Assembly: GCA_002358905.1 (NCBI GenBank)
Contig: DEPT01000068.1
Location: forward strand, 1-64,000
Direction of reading: 5' to 3'
Length of the DNA: 64,000 bases
Source of the DNA: Akkermansiaceae bacterium UBA3385
GTDB taxonomy: Bacteria; Verrucomicrobiota; Verrucomicrobiia; Verrucomicrobiales; Akkermansiaceae
Both the position numbers and the translations under genes were made by a program. The notes under the pieces were generated by a model. It did no database searches. It was not told the origin of the DNA and saw only the letters and a program-made list of their open reading frames with translations. Shown piece after piece: positions 1-8,551 of this stretch. Each line of letters opens with the position of its first letter. Position 1 is the first letter of the stretch.

Positions 1-179
1 TATGCGAGGCGGGGACGTGGAAAATTCAGTAAGTCACGGAATCTCACTTTGTGCGCAGAGGCGATGCTGAAAGCGGAAGAGGGCGCTTATCGACATGGTG
101 TTCATAGGATAGTAAAGCACGATGAAAAAAGTGCACTCTGTTGGATTGTTGTTAGGGTGGCTTCTGATAAATCGAAACA

Positions 180-281
180 GCCCGCCAAATTGGAGTTTGT
201 CGGGCGGATGTTTCTGGTCGGAGCGGGGGGACTTTAGTCCCCCCAACGGTTATGTTTTCGGGACTGAAGTCCCGTGCTCCG
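180..281. repeat. Hairpin cluster in the gene-free left end
   Basis: Three palindromes lie close together: a GCCCG/CGGGC stem (180-205), a 20-bp perfect palindrome of the form GGGGGGACTT/AAGTCCCCCC type (225-244) and GGGACTGAAGTCCC (260-273). The last two are enclosed by GGAGC (220-224) and GCTCC (276-280), so they could fold as a three-way junction. No gene is convincing in positions 1-393. The cluster looks like a REP-type intergenic repeat; whether it recurs in the genome cannot be seen here. Confidence 0.5.
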
Positions 282-393
282 AAGGATTTGAGCCCCCGCC
301 AAATCGCCATTTGCTGAGTTGATAGAGGCGTTCATCAGAGCATCTCTAAAAAAACTCGATTCATGCGGGGTTTAGTCTTCTTTCGGGGAGTAC

Positions 394-426
394 AAAAAGC
401 AGGCCGCACCGTTGATGGCGCGGCCT
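394..426 (-). terminator. Terminator of hpf
   Basis: A GC-rich stem (AGGCCGC at 401-407 pairing with GCGGCCT at 420-426) is followed, on the minus strand, by a run of T (394-398). It lies 36 bases beyond the hpf stop codon. Confidence 0.8.
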
Positions 427-461
427 GGAAAATTGCCAGAGTATGTGATGAAATGATGTAC

Positions 462-1058
462 TTAAGCCTTCAGTTCATTGCCCAGTTCGATGATGGAATA
501 TTCGCCGGGGCTGAGGCGATAGACAATCTGCAGCACATTGCGGCGGGCGTTGCGATACAGCACAAAGGGCTTGCCGGAGATTTCGAGCTCCATGATGGCA
601 TCTTCCTTGTACATGGTGCGCAGGTCGTAGCCTTCGCGGGAGATGCGGACGGGTTTCGGGTCCTCCGGTGCATCGGTGTCCACGTCGTAGTCGAGCACTT
701 CTTCCTCGTACACCTTTTCATCCAGCTTGCGGATGCTCTGAGAGCGGTGCGGGCGGTAGTGCTTCATGAGGCGCGTTTTGTGCTTGCGCATGCGGCGCAT
801 GATTTTGGCCACCGTTTCATCGATGGCTGCGTACATGTCGGCGCAAGAGGTAGATGCCTGGATGGTGATGTGATCTGCGCAGAAAAGCACAATTTCAGCC
901 ATCTGACGGTCTTTCTGCACATCCACTACGACACGGGCTTCCACAATCTTGGGATAGTCGATATGGATGGCCTCGATTTTCTTGGTGGCGAAATCGCGGA
1001 TGGCATCAGTCACTTCAATATGACGGCCCGTAACAGTAATATTGGTATCACTCGGCAT
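462..1058 (-). CDS. hpf: Ribosome hibernation-promoting factor, long form
   Basis: This 198-residue protein has the two-domain layout of long HPF. The N-terminal S30AE/YfiA domain (about 1-105) includes the start MPSDTNITVTGRHIEVTDA and a basic helix RRMRKHKTR; a linker is followed by the C-terminal dimerisation domain (about 138-195). Long HPF binds the 30S decoding centre and pairs two 70S ribosomes into inactive 100S dimers in stationary phase. The start is supported by an AGAGG Shine-Dalgarno element about 8 nt upstream, which is unusual here because most genes in the window have none. It is the last gene of the minus-strand run that begins with secDF, but the 220-bp gap upstream suggests its own promoter. 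Confidence 0.93.
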   Translation of the reverse strand: MPSDTNITVTGRHIEVTDAIRDFATKKIEAIHIDYPKIVEARVVVDVQKDRQMAEIVLFCADHITIQASTSCADMYAAIDETVAKIMRRMRKHKTRLMKHYRPHRSQSIRKLDEKVYEEEVLDYDVDTDAPEDPKPVRISREGYDLRTMYKEDAIMELEISGKPFVLYRNARRNVLQIVYRLSPGEYSIIELGNELKA

Positions 1059-1282
1059 GGTTATTACCTCTTTCTATTGGTTTGGTTTGGTTTTCTGTGC
1101 AGAATACCGATAAGCAGCGCTACCGTTCTGCAATACTCATCATAACCTGCTTTGAGATTTTTGCAAGATAATTCTGCTGCGAATTTCAAAAATTCAGCAC
1201 AACCACGCGGAATTCATCAATCGCCTGGCTTATCGGCAAAAAAATTGAAGCGTTGTGATTTGCAGGAGGCAAATCCGTTACA

Positions 1283-1549
1283 TCAACTCCCGAGTATGCT
1301 CAGGTCGGTGCTGTCCGGGATTTCAACCAGTTTGATGCGTCCGCTGGTGCCGTGAACGACTTCGATTGAAGATTTAGACACCTTGAGTACCTTAGCCAGG
1401 AAGAGCACAATTTCCTTATTGGCCTTGCCCTCCACGGGTGGCGCGGCGATTTTGACTTTGAGGACACGACCTACCTGCGGGTAGTCGTCCTCCCAGCCCA
1501 GGATTTCATTTTTTTTTGCGCCGGGTGTTACTTTGAGGGCAAGTTTCAT
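1283..1549 (-). CDS. DUF167 (YggU-type) small protein
   Basis: The 88 residues match the YggU/DUF167 fold: an N-terminal strand MKLALKVTPGAKKNE, a central basic segment, and the family signature PPVEGKANKEIVLFLAK followed by a strand-rich C-terminus. The molecular function of the family is unknown. Its start codon overlaps the stop of the CbiX-like gene by four bases (ATGA), so the two are almost certainly translationally coupled, and secDF lies 15 bp further upstream in the same direction. Confidence 0.85.
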   Translation of the reverse strand: MKLALKVTPGAKKNEILGWEDDYPQVGRVLKVKIAAPPVEGKANKEIVLFLAKVLKVSKSSIEVVHGTSGRIKLVEIPDSTDLSILGS

Positions 1550-2400
1550 GATTGAGAATCGAGCAGGGAGGCGAGCACAGGGAGGCGGGTGAGTGATTTG
1601 CCACAGGCTGCGGCGTGCTCCGGAGTGGGGAGGTCGCGGCAGGTGTGGATTCCCTCTGTGAGCAGGAACGGCAGAAGGAGCACATGCTCTGCTTTCATGT
1701 TGCGGAGTGCAGCCAGTGCATCGGGCTCCTGGTTAAAGTAGCCCAAGGCTATTTCTGTGCCGGGAAGTTGCTCGCGCAGACGGCGGCAGAAAAGGGCGGG
1801 TTCCGGTGGTGGCTCCGGCAGGCTGGAGTTGTGGGCAACAATCAGAATGCCGGTTTCCGGAGTGAGCCGGGGGCGCAGGGTTCTGGCGGCTGTTTCTGCC
1901 AGCCAGGGAGATGCTCCCAGCACAGGTTGGAAGTATAGCTGTGGTGCGCGGCCGGCGTTCCTGTAGGCTTGCTGCAGACCTGCCACGAGTCTGTGTCCGC
2001 TGCTGCTGCCGCTGAGCATGAACATGGGATACACCAGAATGGGGGCATCTGCCGGCGGAAGTTCAGCGGTGTTCAGGTTGCCCAGGTGGCAGCGGTATAC
2101 CCGGCTTCGCGGCATGCGAATACCAGGCGGATTCAGCTGCATGCCGTGCTCATTGTAGCTGATAATCAGATATCTGCGTTTCCATTTCCAATGGTGGCAG
2201 TACACCAGGATGAGGGCAGCGACAACGGCGAGCTGGGCCAGCGCAAAATGGAAGTAAATGAGACCCCTGAGGTGGTCTACCACCTCAGGGGTAAGGGAAT
2301 CGGAATCCAGGCGGGAACCGCAATCCACGGAGCCCCACACGGCCGCCGCAAACAGGGCGGCACAGAGCAGAAGCAGGGAGTAGAAGAGATTGCGCTTCAC
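1546..2400 (-). CDS. Membrane-anchored CbiX/sirohydrochlorin-chelatase-like protein
   Basis: The 284-residue protein starts with two hydrophobic segments (about 5-22 and 46-68). The soluble remainder has two CbiX-like halves. The first contains YPMFMLSGSSSGH; the second starts with ILIVAHNSS, comparable to the usual catalytic 'HGS' strand, and ends with LLPFLLTEGIHTCRDLP, which matches the P-hydrophobic-G-x-H-x-x-x-D-[IL]-P signature of type II chelatases. These enzymes insert Co or Fe into tetrapyrroles. A membrane tether is not usual for the family. No tetrapyrrole genes are nearby; the partners are secDF and DUF167, so the role is uncertain. Confidence 0.65.
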   Translation of the reverse strand: MKRNLFYSLLLLCAALFAAAVWGSVDCGSRLDSDSLTPEVVDHLRGLIYFHFALAQLAVVAALILVYCHHWKWKRRYLIISYNEHGMQLNPPGIRMPRSRVYRCHLGNLNTAELPPADAPILVYPMFMLSGSSSGHRLVAGLQQAYRNAGRAPQLYFQPVLGASPWLAETAARTLRPRLTPETGILIVAHNSSLPEPPPEPALFCRRLREQLPGTEIALGYFNQEPDALAALRNMKAEHVLLLPFLLTEGIHTCRDLPTPEHAAACGKSLTRLPVLASLLDSQS

Positions 2401-2415
2401 GCCTGGGTGTGATGT

Positions 2416-4953
2416 TTAGGCACCTGCTGCATCCTCTGCATCCTGCAGTTCCTTGCGGAGGTCGCCGCGGCTGTCGAAGTAGAGTACCACGGGGGAGGCA
2501 ATGTAGATGGAGGAGTAGGTACCGATGAAGATACCGATGAGCATGGTGATGGAGAAGTCCCACATGGAGGGGCCGCCCAGTGCCAGCAGGGCAATCAGAG
2601 CAGCAATGGTGGAACCGGAGGTGAGAAGCGTACGTGACAGGGTGGTGTTGATAGCATCATTCATGATATCAATGAGCTTCTCGCCGGGTTCGGCCAGGCG
2701 CAGGTGTTCGCGGATGCGGTCGTAGATAACGATGGTGTCGTTAATGGAATAGCCGGCCACAGTGAGGAATGCACCGATATGGATGATGCTCAGCTCCGTA
2801 CCCATGACGACGACCAGGATGATAATGGCCAGTACGTCGTGCAGAGTGGAGAAGAAGGCACCCATGGCGAAGGACCATTCGAAGCGTATGGCCAGGTAGA
2901 TGGTGATGCCGAGCATGCCTGCTGCGAGGGCGATGAGGGCAGTCTTGAAGAAGGCGGAACCGAGGGCGGCACTTACTTCTTCGATGGAGGGAGCCTGCAG
3001 TTCGCTCACACCGGGAACATTGGCGCGGAGTTCGGTGTCAATACGCTGGGCTTCTTCCTTGCTGGCGCAGCGGATCTTGATGCTGGTATCGGTGGCAGAG
3101 GTAAACTGCTGCGTGGTGGCCTTCTTGGAAAGCTTCATGTTTTCCACGTAGTTTTCCATCTGCTTATAGTCGAGCTTGGAATCGGAGGGAACCACATAAG
3201 TGGAGGTGGAACCACCCATGAAGTCAACGCCCAGGGCGCTTTCGCCGCGGACAAATACGGAATATGCCAGACCGGCAAGCAGGATGATGGAGGAGCCAAT
3301 CATGGCGTGCTTGCGATACTTCATGAAGTCGAAGGTCTTGCCCTGGAAGGGTGCGCGGGCGAAGGTGAATTCCTTGAGCAGACCCAGGTGCTCTGCCCAG
3401 AAGAAGAATACGCGGGTTACTACCACAGCGCCGATAAGGGATGTAATGATACCTACGCTTGTGGTCACGGCAAAGCCTTTAATTGAACCGCTTGCAATCC
3501 AGAAAAGAATGATGGCGGTGATAAGGGAGGTGATGTTGGAGTCCCAGATAGCGGAGAAAGCTTTCTCGTATGCCTGGCGCAGACAGACCAGGAAGGGACG
3601 ACCTGCGTTGCGTTCTTCTCGCATGCGTTCGTAGATGAGCACGTTGGCGTCCACGGCTACACCCATGGTCAGTACGATACCGGCGATACCCGGCAGGGTG
3701 AGAACGAAGCCGAACAGGCTCATGAGACCAAGCAGGGCAATGGCATTGAAGGTAAGACCCACCATGGCCACCATGCCGGCGCTGCGGTAGTACCAGTAGC
3801 AGAAGAGGAACACGCCAAGCAGACCCACGGCACCGGCAATGCCGCTCTGCTCCAGTGCGCTTTGCCCCAGCTGGGCAGATACATCCTTGCGGCCTTCCAC
3901 CTTCAGGTCGCTGGAAAGCGGGTTAGCCAGAGCCTTTGAGATATCCTCCGGTTCGCCCTTGCCATTCAGACCGCTGATGTTGAAATCCTTGTGCAGAACT
4001 GCCTGTACTACAGGAGCGCACTTGATCTGGTTATTCAGCACCACAGCCAGGCGGTCGCGGCCAATCTGCATGCTGCCGGTCAGGCGGCCCATGCGGTCAG
4101 CACCCGTGCGGTTCAGCACAACGTCCACATAGCCTTTACGGACGTAGTCCGGCTGGGCTCGGGAAACTTCCTTACCGGTGATGTACATGTCCTTCTGCAT
4201 AGCGGCATAGGGCTTCTGCAGCACCATGTATTCCACTACCGGGCGGCCGTGCTTGTCCAGCTCGGGCATGCCTGTTTCCTCGTTAATGTGGGGGTAGGGG
4301 AGAATCATGTAGTCATTCAAGCCGAATTTGGAGGGGATGCGAGGCATGGCGGGCTTGCGGGCCTTGGTGTTGCCTGCGGCAAGCTCTGCTTCATAAGCAG
4401 CAAGCTTCTCCTCATAGGCCGTGATACGTTCGTACGTTTCGGAATCAGCAATCACTCGTTCGGATTCGGGATAGACTGCGAGCAGTTCCAGCTTGGCCAT
4501 CTTGGTCAGCATCTTGACCATGGCGTCCAGTTTTTCCTTGTTCTTGTCCGGGTCGCTGTCCTGCTGGGGAATCTGGATGAGAATCTTGTTACCGGAGTGA
4601 AGGATCTGCACTTCACTGGTACCTGTGGCGTTAAGACGCTCGTTGAGGATATCGCAGGCCTGCTGCATGTCTTCCTGAGAGGGCGGGGTCAGCTGGCCGT
4701 GGTCGTCCAGCTTAGGCTGGACTTCCAGTGTCAGTTCCACGCCGCCACGGATATCGATACCGTAGTGCATGCCGTTGAGGAACAGGGAGAGCAGGGAGAA
4801 CGAGCACAGACCAATGATGAAGAATGTGCCTGCGTTGCGCTTTACCTTGTCTTCCTCTGCTGCCAGATACCAGAAAAACAACACGATGAGCAGAATGCCC
4901 ACAATGAAGTAGAATGCCGGTGTATGAATGATGCTCTGTAAGAACTGGAACAT
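2416..4953 (-). CDS. secDF: Fused protein translocase subunit SecDF
   Basis: This 845-residue fusion is the proton-driven accessory unit of the Sec translocon. The SecD half has membrane segments at about 13-30 and 43-60, GIDIRGGVELTLEV, a periplasmic P1 domain and the signature VDANVLIYERMREE. The SecF half has GVDFMGGS and INDTIVIYDRIREHLR. The extra hydrophobic segment before the canonical first SecD helix is unusual. The ATG at 4953 is chosen; a longer frame reaches a TTG at 5004, but that TTG sits in a plausible -35 box. A soluble SecD-P1 paralogue is transcribed divergently 140 bp away, and the CbiX-like gene follows after 15 bp. Confidence 0.95.
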   Translation of the reverse strand: MFQFLQSIIHTPAFYFIVGILLIVLFFWYLAAEEDKVKRNAGTFFIIGLCSFSLLSLFLNGMHYGIDIRGGVELTLEVQPKLDDHGQLTPPSQEDMQQACDILNERLNATGTSEVQILHSGNKILIQIPQQDSDPDKNKEKLDAMVKMLTKMAKLELLAVYPESERVIADSETYERITAYEEKLAAYEAELAAGNTKARKPAMPRIPSKFGLNDYMILPYPHINEETGMPELDKHGRPVVEYMVLQKPYAAMQKDMYITGKEVSRAQPDYVRKGYVDVVLNRTGADRMGRLTGSMQIGRDRLAVVLNNQIKCAPVVQAVLHKDFNISGLNGKGEPEDISKALANPLSSDLKVEGRKDVSAQLGQSALEQSGIAGAVGLLGVFLFCYWYYRSAGMVAMVGLTFNAIALLGLMSLFGFVLTLPGIAGIVLTMGVAVDANVLIYERMREERNAGRPFLVCLRQAYEKAFSAIWDSNITSLITAIILFWIASGSIKGFAVTTSVGIITSLIGAVVVTRVFFFWAEHLGLLKEFTFARAPFQGKTFDFMKYRKHAMIGSSIILLAGLAYSVFVRGESALGVDFMGGSTSTYVVPSDSKLDYKQMENYVENMKLSKKATTQQFTSATDTSIKIRCASKEEAQRIDTELRANVPGVSELQAPSIEEVSAALGSAFFKTALIALAAGMLGITIYLAIRFEWSFAMGAFFSTLHDVLAIIILVVVMGTELSIIHIGAFLTVAGYSINDTIVIYDRIREHLRLAEPGEKLIDIMNDAINTTLSRTLLTSGSTIAALIALLALGGPSMWDFSITMLIGIFIGTYSSIYIASPVVLYFDSRGDLRKELQDAEDAAGA

Positions 4954-4976
4954 GATGCTAGTAGGTGAACCGCACC

Positions 4977-5004
4977 ATTCTGCCAGTTTTTTGCTCTGCG
5001 TCAA
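4977..5004 (-). promoter_or_regulatory. Predicted secDF promoter
   Basis: TTGACG (5004-4999), a 16-bp spacer and CAGAAT (4982-4977) on the minus strand. Transcription would start near 4970, giving a leader of about 17 nt without a Shine-Dalgarno element. Confidence 0.5.
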
Positions 5005-5057
5005 GTCTGCAGGGCGTCATTTTCTTCGCGCGTGCGCGTTTTGCGTCAATAATTCAC

Positions 5058-5085
5058 TTGCATTCAAGGCGCGGCATGTTAGAAT
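5058..5085 (+). promoter_or_regulatory. Predicted promoter of the SecD-like gene
   Basis: TTGCAT (5058-5063), 16-bp spacer, TAGAAT (5080-5085). The start codon at 5093 lies 8 nt after the -10 box, so the transcript should be leaderless or nearly so. Confidence 0.65.
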
Positions 5086-5092
5086 ACCCGAT

Positions 5093-6004
5093 ATGTCACT
5101 TCTGACTCTGCTGCTGGGTATCCTGTCTGTGCTGGCTCCGTTATCGGGTGTGAAACTGTCCGTGCCGGAACCGGCTGCGGTGGCGTTGCCTGCCCGGGAG
5201 CTGGTGCTGGAGCCGCAGTGTGAGCGCGAGGTGACCGGGCGAGAGGAAGAAAGGATGATGGCGGCTATCCGTTTCCGTTGTGAAATGGTGGGGCTTCGTG
5301 GGGTGAAAGTGGAACGGGATGGAAAGAATTTCGTTGTACAGGTGAATAATGGCCTGATTCCTCGCATGGAGGAATATACGGAGACGCTGGATGAACTCGA
5401 ATCTGTGCTGAATGAACGCACAAACCTGCAGTTGCTCCGGGTGCATCCGGACAGCGATATCCTGGTGCGCGATGGTGAGGTGCAGGAGATGCTGGTGGCG
5501 TATGAAACCGCAGTGGTGGCCTATGAGGAAGATCATGAACCGGGTGAGTCAGCGCCGGCTTTGCCGTCCATTCCGCACCGGTTGCGTGCCGCGGGCTACA
5601 TGCTGGCAGAGTTTCAGGTGCGTTCTCCGGAGGATGGGTCTACCCATTTTGAATACCTGGTGGTTCAGAAACCGGAGGAAGCAGAGGCGGAGAATATGCT
5701 GGTGACGGAGCTGGAGGTGGACCGTGCGGCACTGGATCCGCTTCGTCCGTGCATAGAGTTCATGCTCACCCAGCGCGGGGCGGATAGCCTTGCACGGCTG
5801 ACCCGCGGTATGAATCTGGGAAAGGACCGCCTGGCTATTCTGCTGGATGGTGTGGTGGTGAGCGCGCCCGTTGTGCATGCGGAGCTGGGAACTCAGTTCA
5901 TTATCTCCGGCCTGAATGAGGAGCAGTGCCAGTCAGTGGCAGATGGGCTGGCCATGCCCTTGCCGGTCCCGGTTAAGATAATTGCCCGGCGTGGGGTGAA
6001 GTGA
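5093..6004 (+). CDS. Free-standing SecD periplasmic-domain paralogue
   Basis: The 303-residue protein begins with a hydrophobic export-type segment (MSLLTLLLGILSVLAPLSG) and has no further membrane helices. Its body aligns with the P1 region of the SecDF encoded next door: both share NERxN, AYExxxxAYE, P(R/S)IPxxx..., VVQKP, a TGADRxGRLT / RGADSLARLT block, and LAIxLxx.V.xAPVV followed by ISGL. In SecD this domain contacts translocating proteins in the periplasm. Here it lacks the channel-forming helices, so it is probably an exported SecD head domain. It diverges from secDF, which suggests a duplicated and repurposed accessory. The role is inferred, the homology is seen in the sequence. Confidence 0.75.
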   Translation: MSLLTLLLGILSVLAPLSGVKLSVPEPAAVALPARELVLEPQCEREVTGREEERMMAAIRFRCEMVGLRGVKVERDGKNFVVQVNNGLIPRMEEYTETLDELESVLNERTNLQLLRVHPDSDILVRDGEVQEMLVAYETAVVAYEEDHEPGESAPALPSIPHRLRAAGYMLAEFQVRSPEDGSTHFEYLVVQKPEEAEAENMLVTELEVDRAALDPLRPCIEFMLTQRGADSLARLTRGMNLGKDRLAILLDGVVVSAPVVHAELGTQFIISGLNEEQCQSVADGLAMPLPVPVKIIARRGVK

Positions 6005-6079
6005 TTGTCTGCCTGGAAAGCAGTACCTCATCCTGCATTTATCTCGCCCGCCCGTGCATTCTGGTATACAACCATGTGC

Positions 6080-6604
6080 ATGGGATTCACAACTGCAGTA
6101 ACATTATTAAGTGCCGCCGCCACAGTGGCCGGTAAGGCGATGGAGGCTTCTGCCGAGCGCAGACAGGCACGAGAAGCAGAAGCTGCTGCCGGAGAACGCC
6201 GGCGGCTGGCTGAACAACAAGCGGGCGCCATTACCCGCACCGCTATGGAAAACCAGCGCCGAGAGCAACGCAATGCGCAGATGCAACTTGCTACAGCTAC
6301 GGCAGATGCCGCCGCTTCCCACATTCAGGGTAGCGGCACAGCCGTGGTGCGGGAACGGGATCTTGCCACACGCCTGGAAGATGATATCAACCAGCGGACC
6401 AATGCTGCTCTGCAGGAGGCAAACACCATCCGCAGTCAGGGTGCTTATGATGCGTTGGATTTGCGCTCCCAGTCCACCCAGGCGCGCTTGAGGAGCCAGG
6501 GCGCCTGGATGGGTGCAGCGGGAGGGTTGTTCCGAGGCCTCAGCTCTGTTGATTGGGGTACTGGTGGCGCAGGGCGTTCAGGTAATAATGCAAGGCAAGC
6601 TTGA
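6080..6604 (+). CDS. Phage internal-core-like protein (T7 gp14 type), isolated
   Basis: The 174-residue product has an N-terminal Ala/Gly-rich hydrophobic helix (MGFTTAVTLLSAAATVAGKA), then a long Ala/Glu/Arg/Gln-rich helix with ERRQAREAEAA-type heptads, an SHIQGSGTAV block, and a Gly-rich C-terminus. This order resembles internal virion proteins of podoviruses that pass through the host envelope during DNA ejection. No other phage gene is visible, so it is either a phage remnant or a domesticated protein. Start at 6080 is preferred because TATACA (6065-6070) lies just upstream; ATG 6074 is an alternative. Its last 65 bp overlap an antisense ribbon-helix-helix gene. The assignment is by general pattern only. 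Confidence 0.5.
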   Translation: MGFTTAVTLLSAAATVAGKAMEASAERRQAREAEAAAGERRRLAEQQAGAITRTAMENQRREQRNAQMQLATATADAAASHIQGSGTAVVRERDLATRLEDDINQRTNAALQEANTIRSQGAYDALDLRSQSTQARLRSQGAWMGAAGGLFRGLSSVDWGTGGAGRSGNNARQA

Positions 6605-6704
6605 GCACCGAAGTGCGGTCCAGCTTGCGCTGACGGGCAAATTCTTCCAGCTGCATGAAGAGCAGCTCCGGGCATCGGAAGGTAATCATGTGAAGGGTGG
6701 TCAT
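6540..6704 (-). CDS. Ribbon-helix-helix small protein
   Basis: The 54-residue product starts MTTLHMITFRCPELLFMQLE, then EFARQRKLDRTSVLKLAL. This is the strand-helix-helix layout of Arc/CopG/MetJ-type DNA-binding proteins: an amphipathic strand (residues 4-10), helix A (12-25), a turn with Asp29-Arg30-Thr31-Ser32, and helix B (31-45). Such proteins bind operators as dimers and often act as antitoxins or plasmid/phage repressors; no toxin partner is visible. A well-formed promoter places the transcript start at the ATG. The 3' end overlaps the phage-like gene on the other strand, so the two may regulate each other. Confidence 0.7.
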   Translation of the reverse strand: MTTLHMITFRCPELLFMQLEEFARQRKLDRTSVLKLALHYYLNALRHQYPNQQS

Positions 6705-6711
6705 GCTTCTT

Positions 6712-6740
6712 AGTATGCCCGCTCTTCAACCTGTTTGCAA
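6712..6740 (-). promoter_or_regulatory. Predicted promoter of the ribbon-helix-helix gene
   Basis: TTGCAA (6740-6735), 17-bp spacer, CATACT (6717-6712). The ATG at 6704 lies 8 nt downstream, predicting a leaderless mRNA. Confidence 0.6.
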
Positions 6741-6746
6741 GAATTG

Positions 6747-8348
6747 TTATGGTTTTACTTCTAATGATTGATGATGGGTAGGCGTACTCTCTGTATGGGG
6801 GGCTTGGCTTATGCTTTGAAGTTTGTAATAATCGGCTACCAATGAATTGGGATAAGCCTTTGGGTCATTCTGGAGATCCTGGGCTGTAATGAGCAGAATG
6901 GGGTCATTGGGCCGTGATGGGTAGGGAGGAGGTAAATTGATTTCTGTGTGGCCTTGTTCTTTTAATTTGATGATGGTTTCGTGTCTTGCTCTTTCATACT
7001 TTTTATATTCCCATGCTTCAATTCCTGCAGGAATGAAGGTCAAGAATGTGCCAATGATAAGGACTATAGCGAGAAAAGCGGACGCTACTATTCTCTGGAT
7101 TCTCAACATTAAGTAACCGCAACCGGCTATGATGATGAAACAGGGTGGTAAGAAGCTTATTTGTCCAGGTATGCACTGCACCAGATAAGAAAAGGCACAC
7201 CCCCATGCCATAATCATGAATGCGCATGATACGGCAACATTCCTCATTCTGTTTTCCTTTTGTAATATTGTTGTTATAAAAAGATAAGTAAATGCTATCA
7301 AACCAACGATGCAGCATGAAATAAATAATTCGGAAATGTAAGGAATAAAATAGATGTGTTTCAGTAAAGGAATGTCCTTAAGGCTGATGATGCCACTTGC
7401 TCCACGCAGTGATTCAACTGCAGCGGAATCAAGATTATTGAGAAAGTTCGTAAGTTGTTCTTCGCTCATGCCGGTAAGGCGATTTCCTAGTGAATCAGCA
7501 ACGATTTTTCCTCTTGTTGCCAGTGCAGGAGACCCAAATAATGCATAGCTCCCAAAGATAAAACCGGCATATCCCCAGTAGGAATGTAGAGAGAGTTTGT
7601 TTTTTCCGGAGAAGAGATTATATAGTACCCAGCTTGTTAGAACAGGGAGGACAATGGCAGTCATGCATTCTGTACCCCATCCGCTTAATGCCCCAAGACA
7701 GAAGAGGAGTATACATTTTGGTGTTCTTGATTTTTGCGTTCCTGCGTCATTGCGATAGAAACTGAGAAACCACACTATAAACACTGTAGGAAAGAGATAA
7801 TTCACTGCTGCTGCATAACACCAATAATTGCGCCATGCCGGGATGTAAATACCGACAAGACAAAGACAGAGTATGGATAGGTAGAAAAGTGTGCCTCTAG
7901 GGGAAAAGATGGAGTCAGTCGGCCTTACTCTTAACATGGTATAAAAGGCAAACGGAGCCAATACTACCACAAGAGGAACAAGTAGCCAGTTTTGCCATCT
8001 ATTGTATGATAAGCCAATGAGTGTTCCATAAAATTCACCTCCTCTGGATACCCAAGTCAGATAGCGATTAAATGCCGTTTCTAAGCGAGATGTAATCCCG
8101 CTATTTTCATAGACAGAAATAAAGAACCACTCATCTCCTTTAACCCAGCTGGTGCTGAGGAGTAGGGCTAGTAATGTATATGCGGTCAGGGCGCAGATGG
8201 TAATGTATATTAAGTTTACTTTATCAATCTTTTGTTGAGGTTGTATTGGGGTAGCGTGGAATGGTAAGCGATATGCACAATATATCAGAGCCGTAGTGGG
8301 CAGGATGACTGGTATGAATTTAATGAGTGCTGTATATATTAATTCCAT
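6747..8348 (-). CDS. Polytopic membrane protein, possibly GT-C-like
   Basis: The 533-residue protein has roughly 11-13 hydrophobic segments. An acidic loop motif (KGDEWFF) after an early transmembrane helix and a following aromatic-rich stretch (YLTWVSRGGEFYGT) recall GT-C glycosyltransferases and DUF6056-type membrane proteins that use lipid-linked donors. The C-terminal 90 residues are soluble and Pro-rich. No neighbour hints at a substrate. Codon use is more AT-rich than in the surrounding genes, and transposase remnants lie directly upstream, so horizontal acquisition is possible. The ATG at 8348 is chosen because the longer frame would begin at a TTG that forms part of a likely -35 box. 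Confidence 0.6.
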   Translation of the reverse strand: MELIYTALIKFIPVILPTTALIYCAYRLPFHATPIQPQQKIDKVNLIYITICALTAYTLLALLLSTSWVKGDEWFFISVYENSGITSRLETAFNRYLTWVSRGGEFYGTLIGLSYNRWQNWLLVPLVVVLAPFAFYTMLRVRPTDSIFSPRGTLFYLSILCLCLVGIYIPAWRNYWCYAAAVNYLFPTVFIVWFLSFYRNDAGTQKSRTPKCILLFCLGALSGWGTECMTAIVLPVLTSWVLYNLFSGKNKLSLHSYWGYAGFIFGSYALFGSPALATRGKIVADSLGNRLTGMSEEQLTNFLNNLDSAAVESLRGASGIISLKDIPLLKHIYFIPYISELFISCCIVGLIAFTYLFITTILQKENRMRNVAVSCAFMIMAWGCAFSYLVQCIPGQISFLPPCFIIIAGCGYLMLRIQRIVASAFLAIVLIIGTFLTFIPAGIEAWEYKKYERARHETIIKLKEQGHTEINLPPPYPSRPNDPILLITAQDLQNDPKAYPNSLVADYYKLQSISQAPHTESTPTHHQSLEVKP

Positions 8349-8370
8349 GATTTGATTTTGCGCTGTTTTT

Positions 8371-8399
8371 AGATTACGAATTTGAAAACCGTAAGTCAA
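8371..8399 (-). promoter_or_regulatory. Predicted promoter of the polytopic membrane gene
   Basis: TTGACT (8399-8394), 17-bp spacer, TAATCT (8376-8371). The -10 match is weak; the start would be near 8364, with a leader of about 16 nt. Confidence 0.4.
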
Positions 8400-8551
8400 G
8401 CACGAAACATGTTATGCTAGGGCAGACGCATTTCGATGTCGGGACTTCTTATTGACTTTCCTCGGTTTTGTTTTTTTGCGCCGAATGCATTAAAAAGGAT
8501 TTCCTCCAGTACTAGTGTATTCCATCACATGTGTCCCAAAGTTTACACTAG

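Noticed and set aside
5005..5095. Longer N-terminus for the SecD-like gene (frame open from 4928)
   Set aside because: The promoter at 5058-5085 lies inside the extension, and homology begins only after the signal-like segment at 5093.
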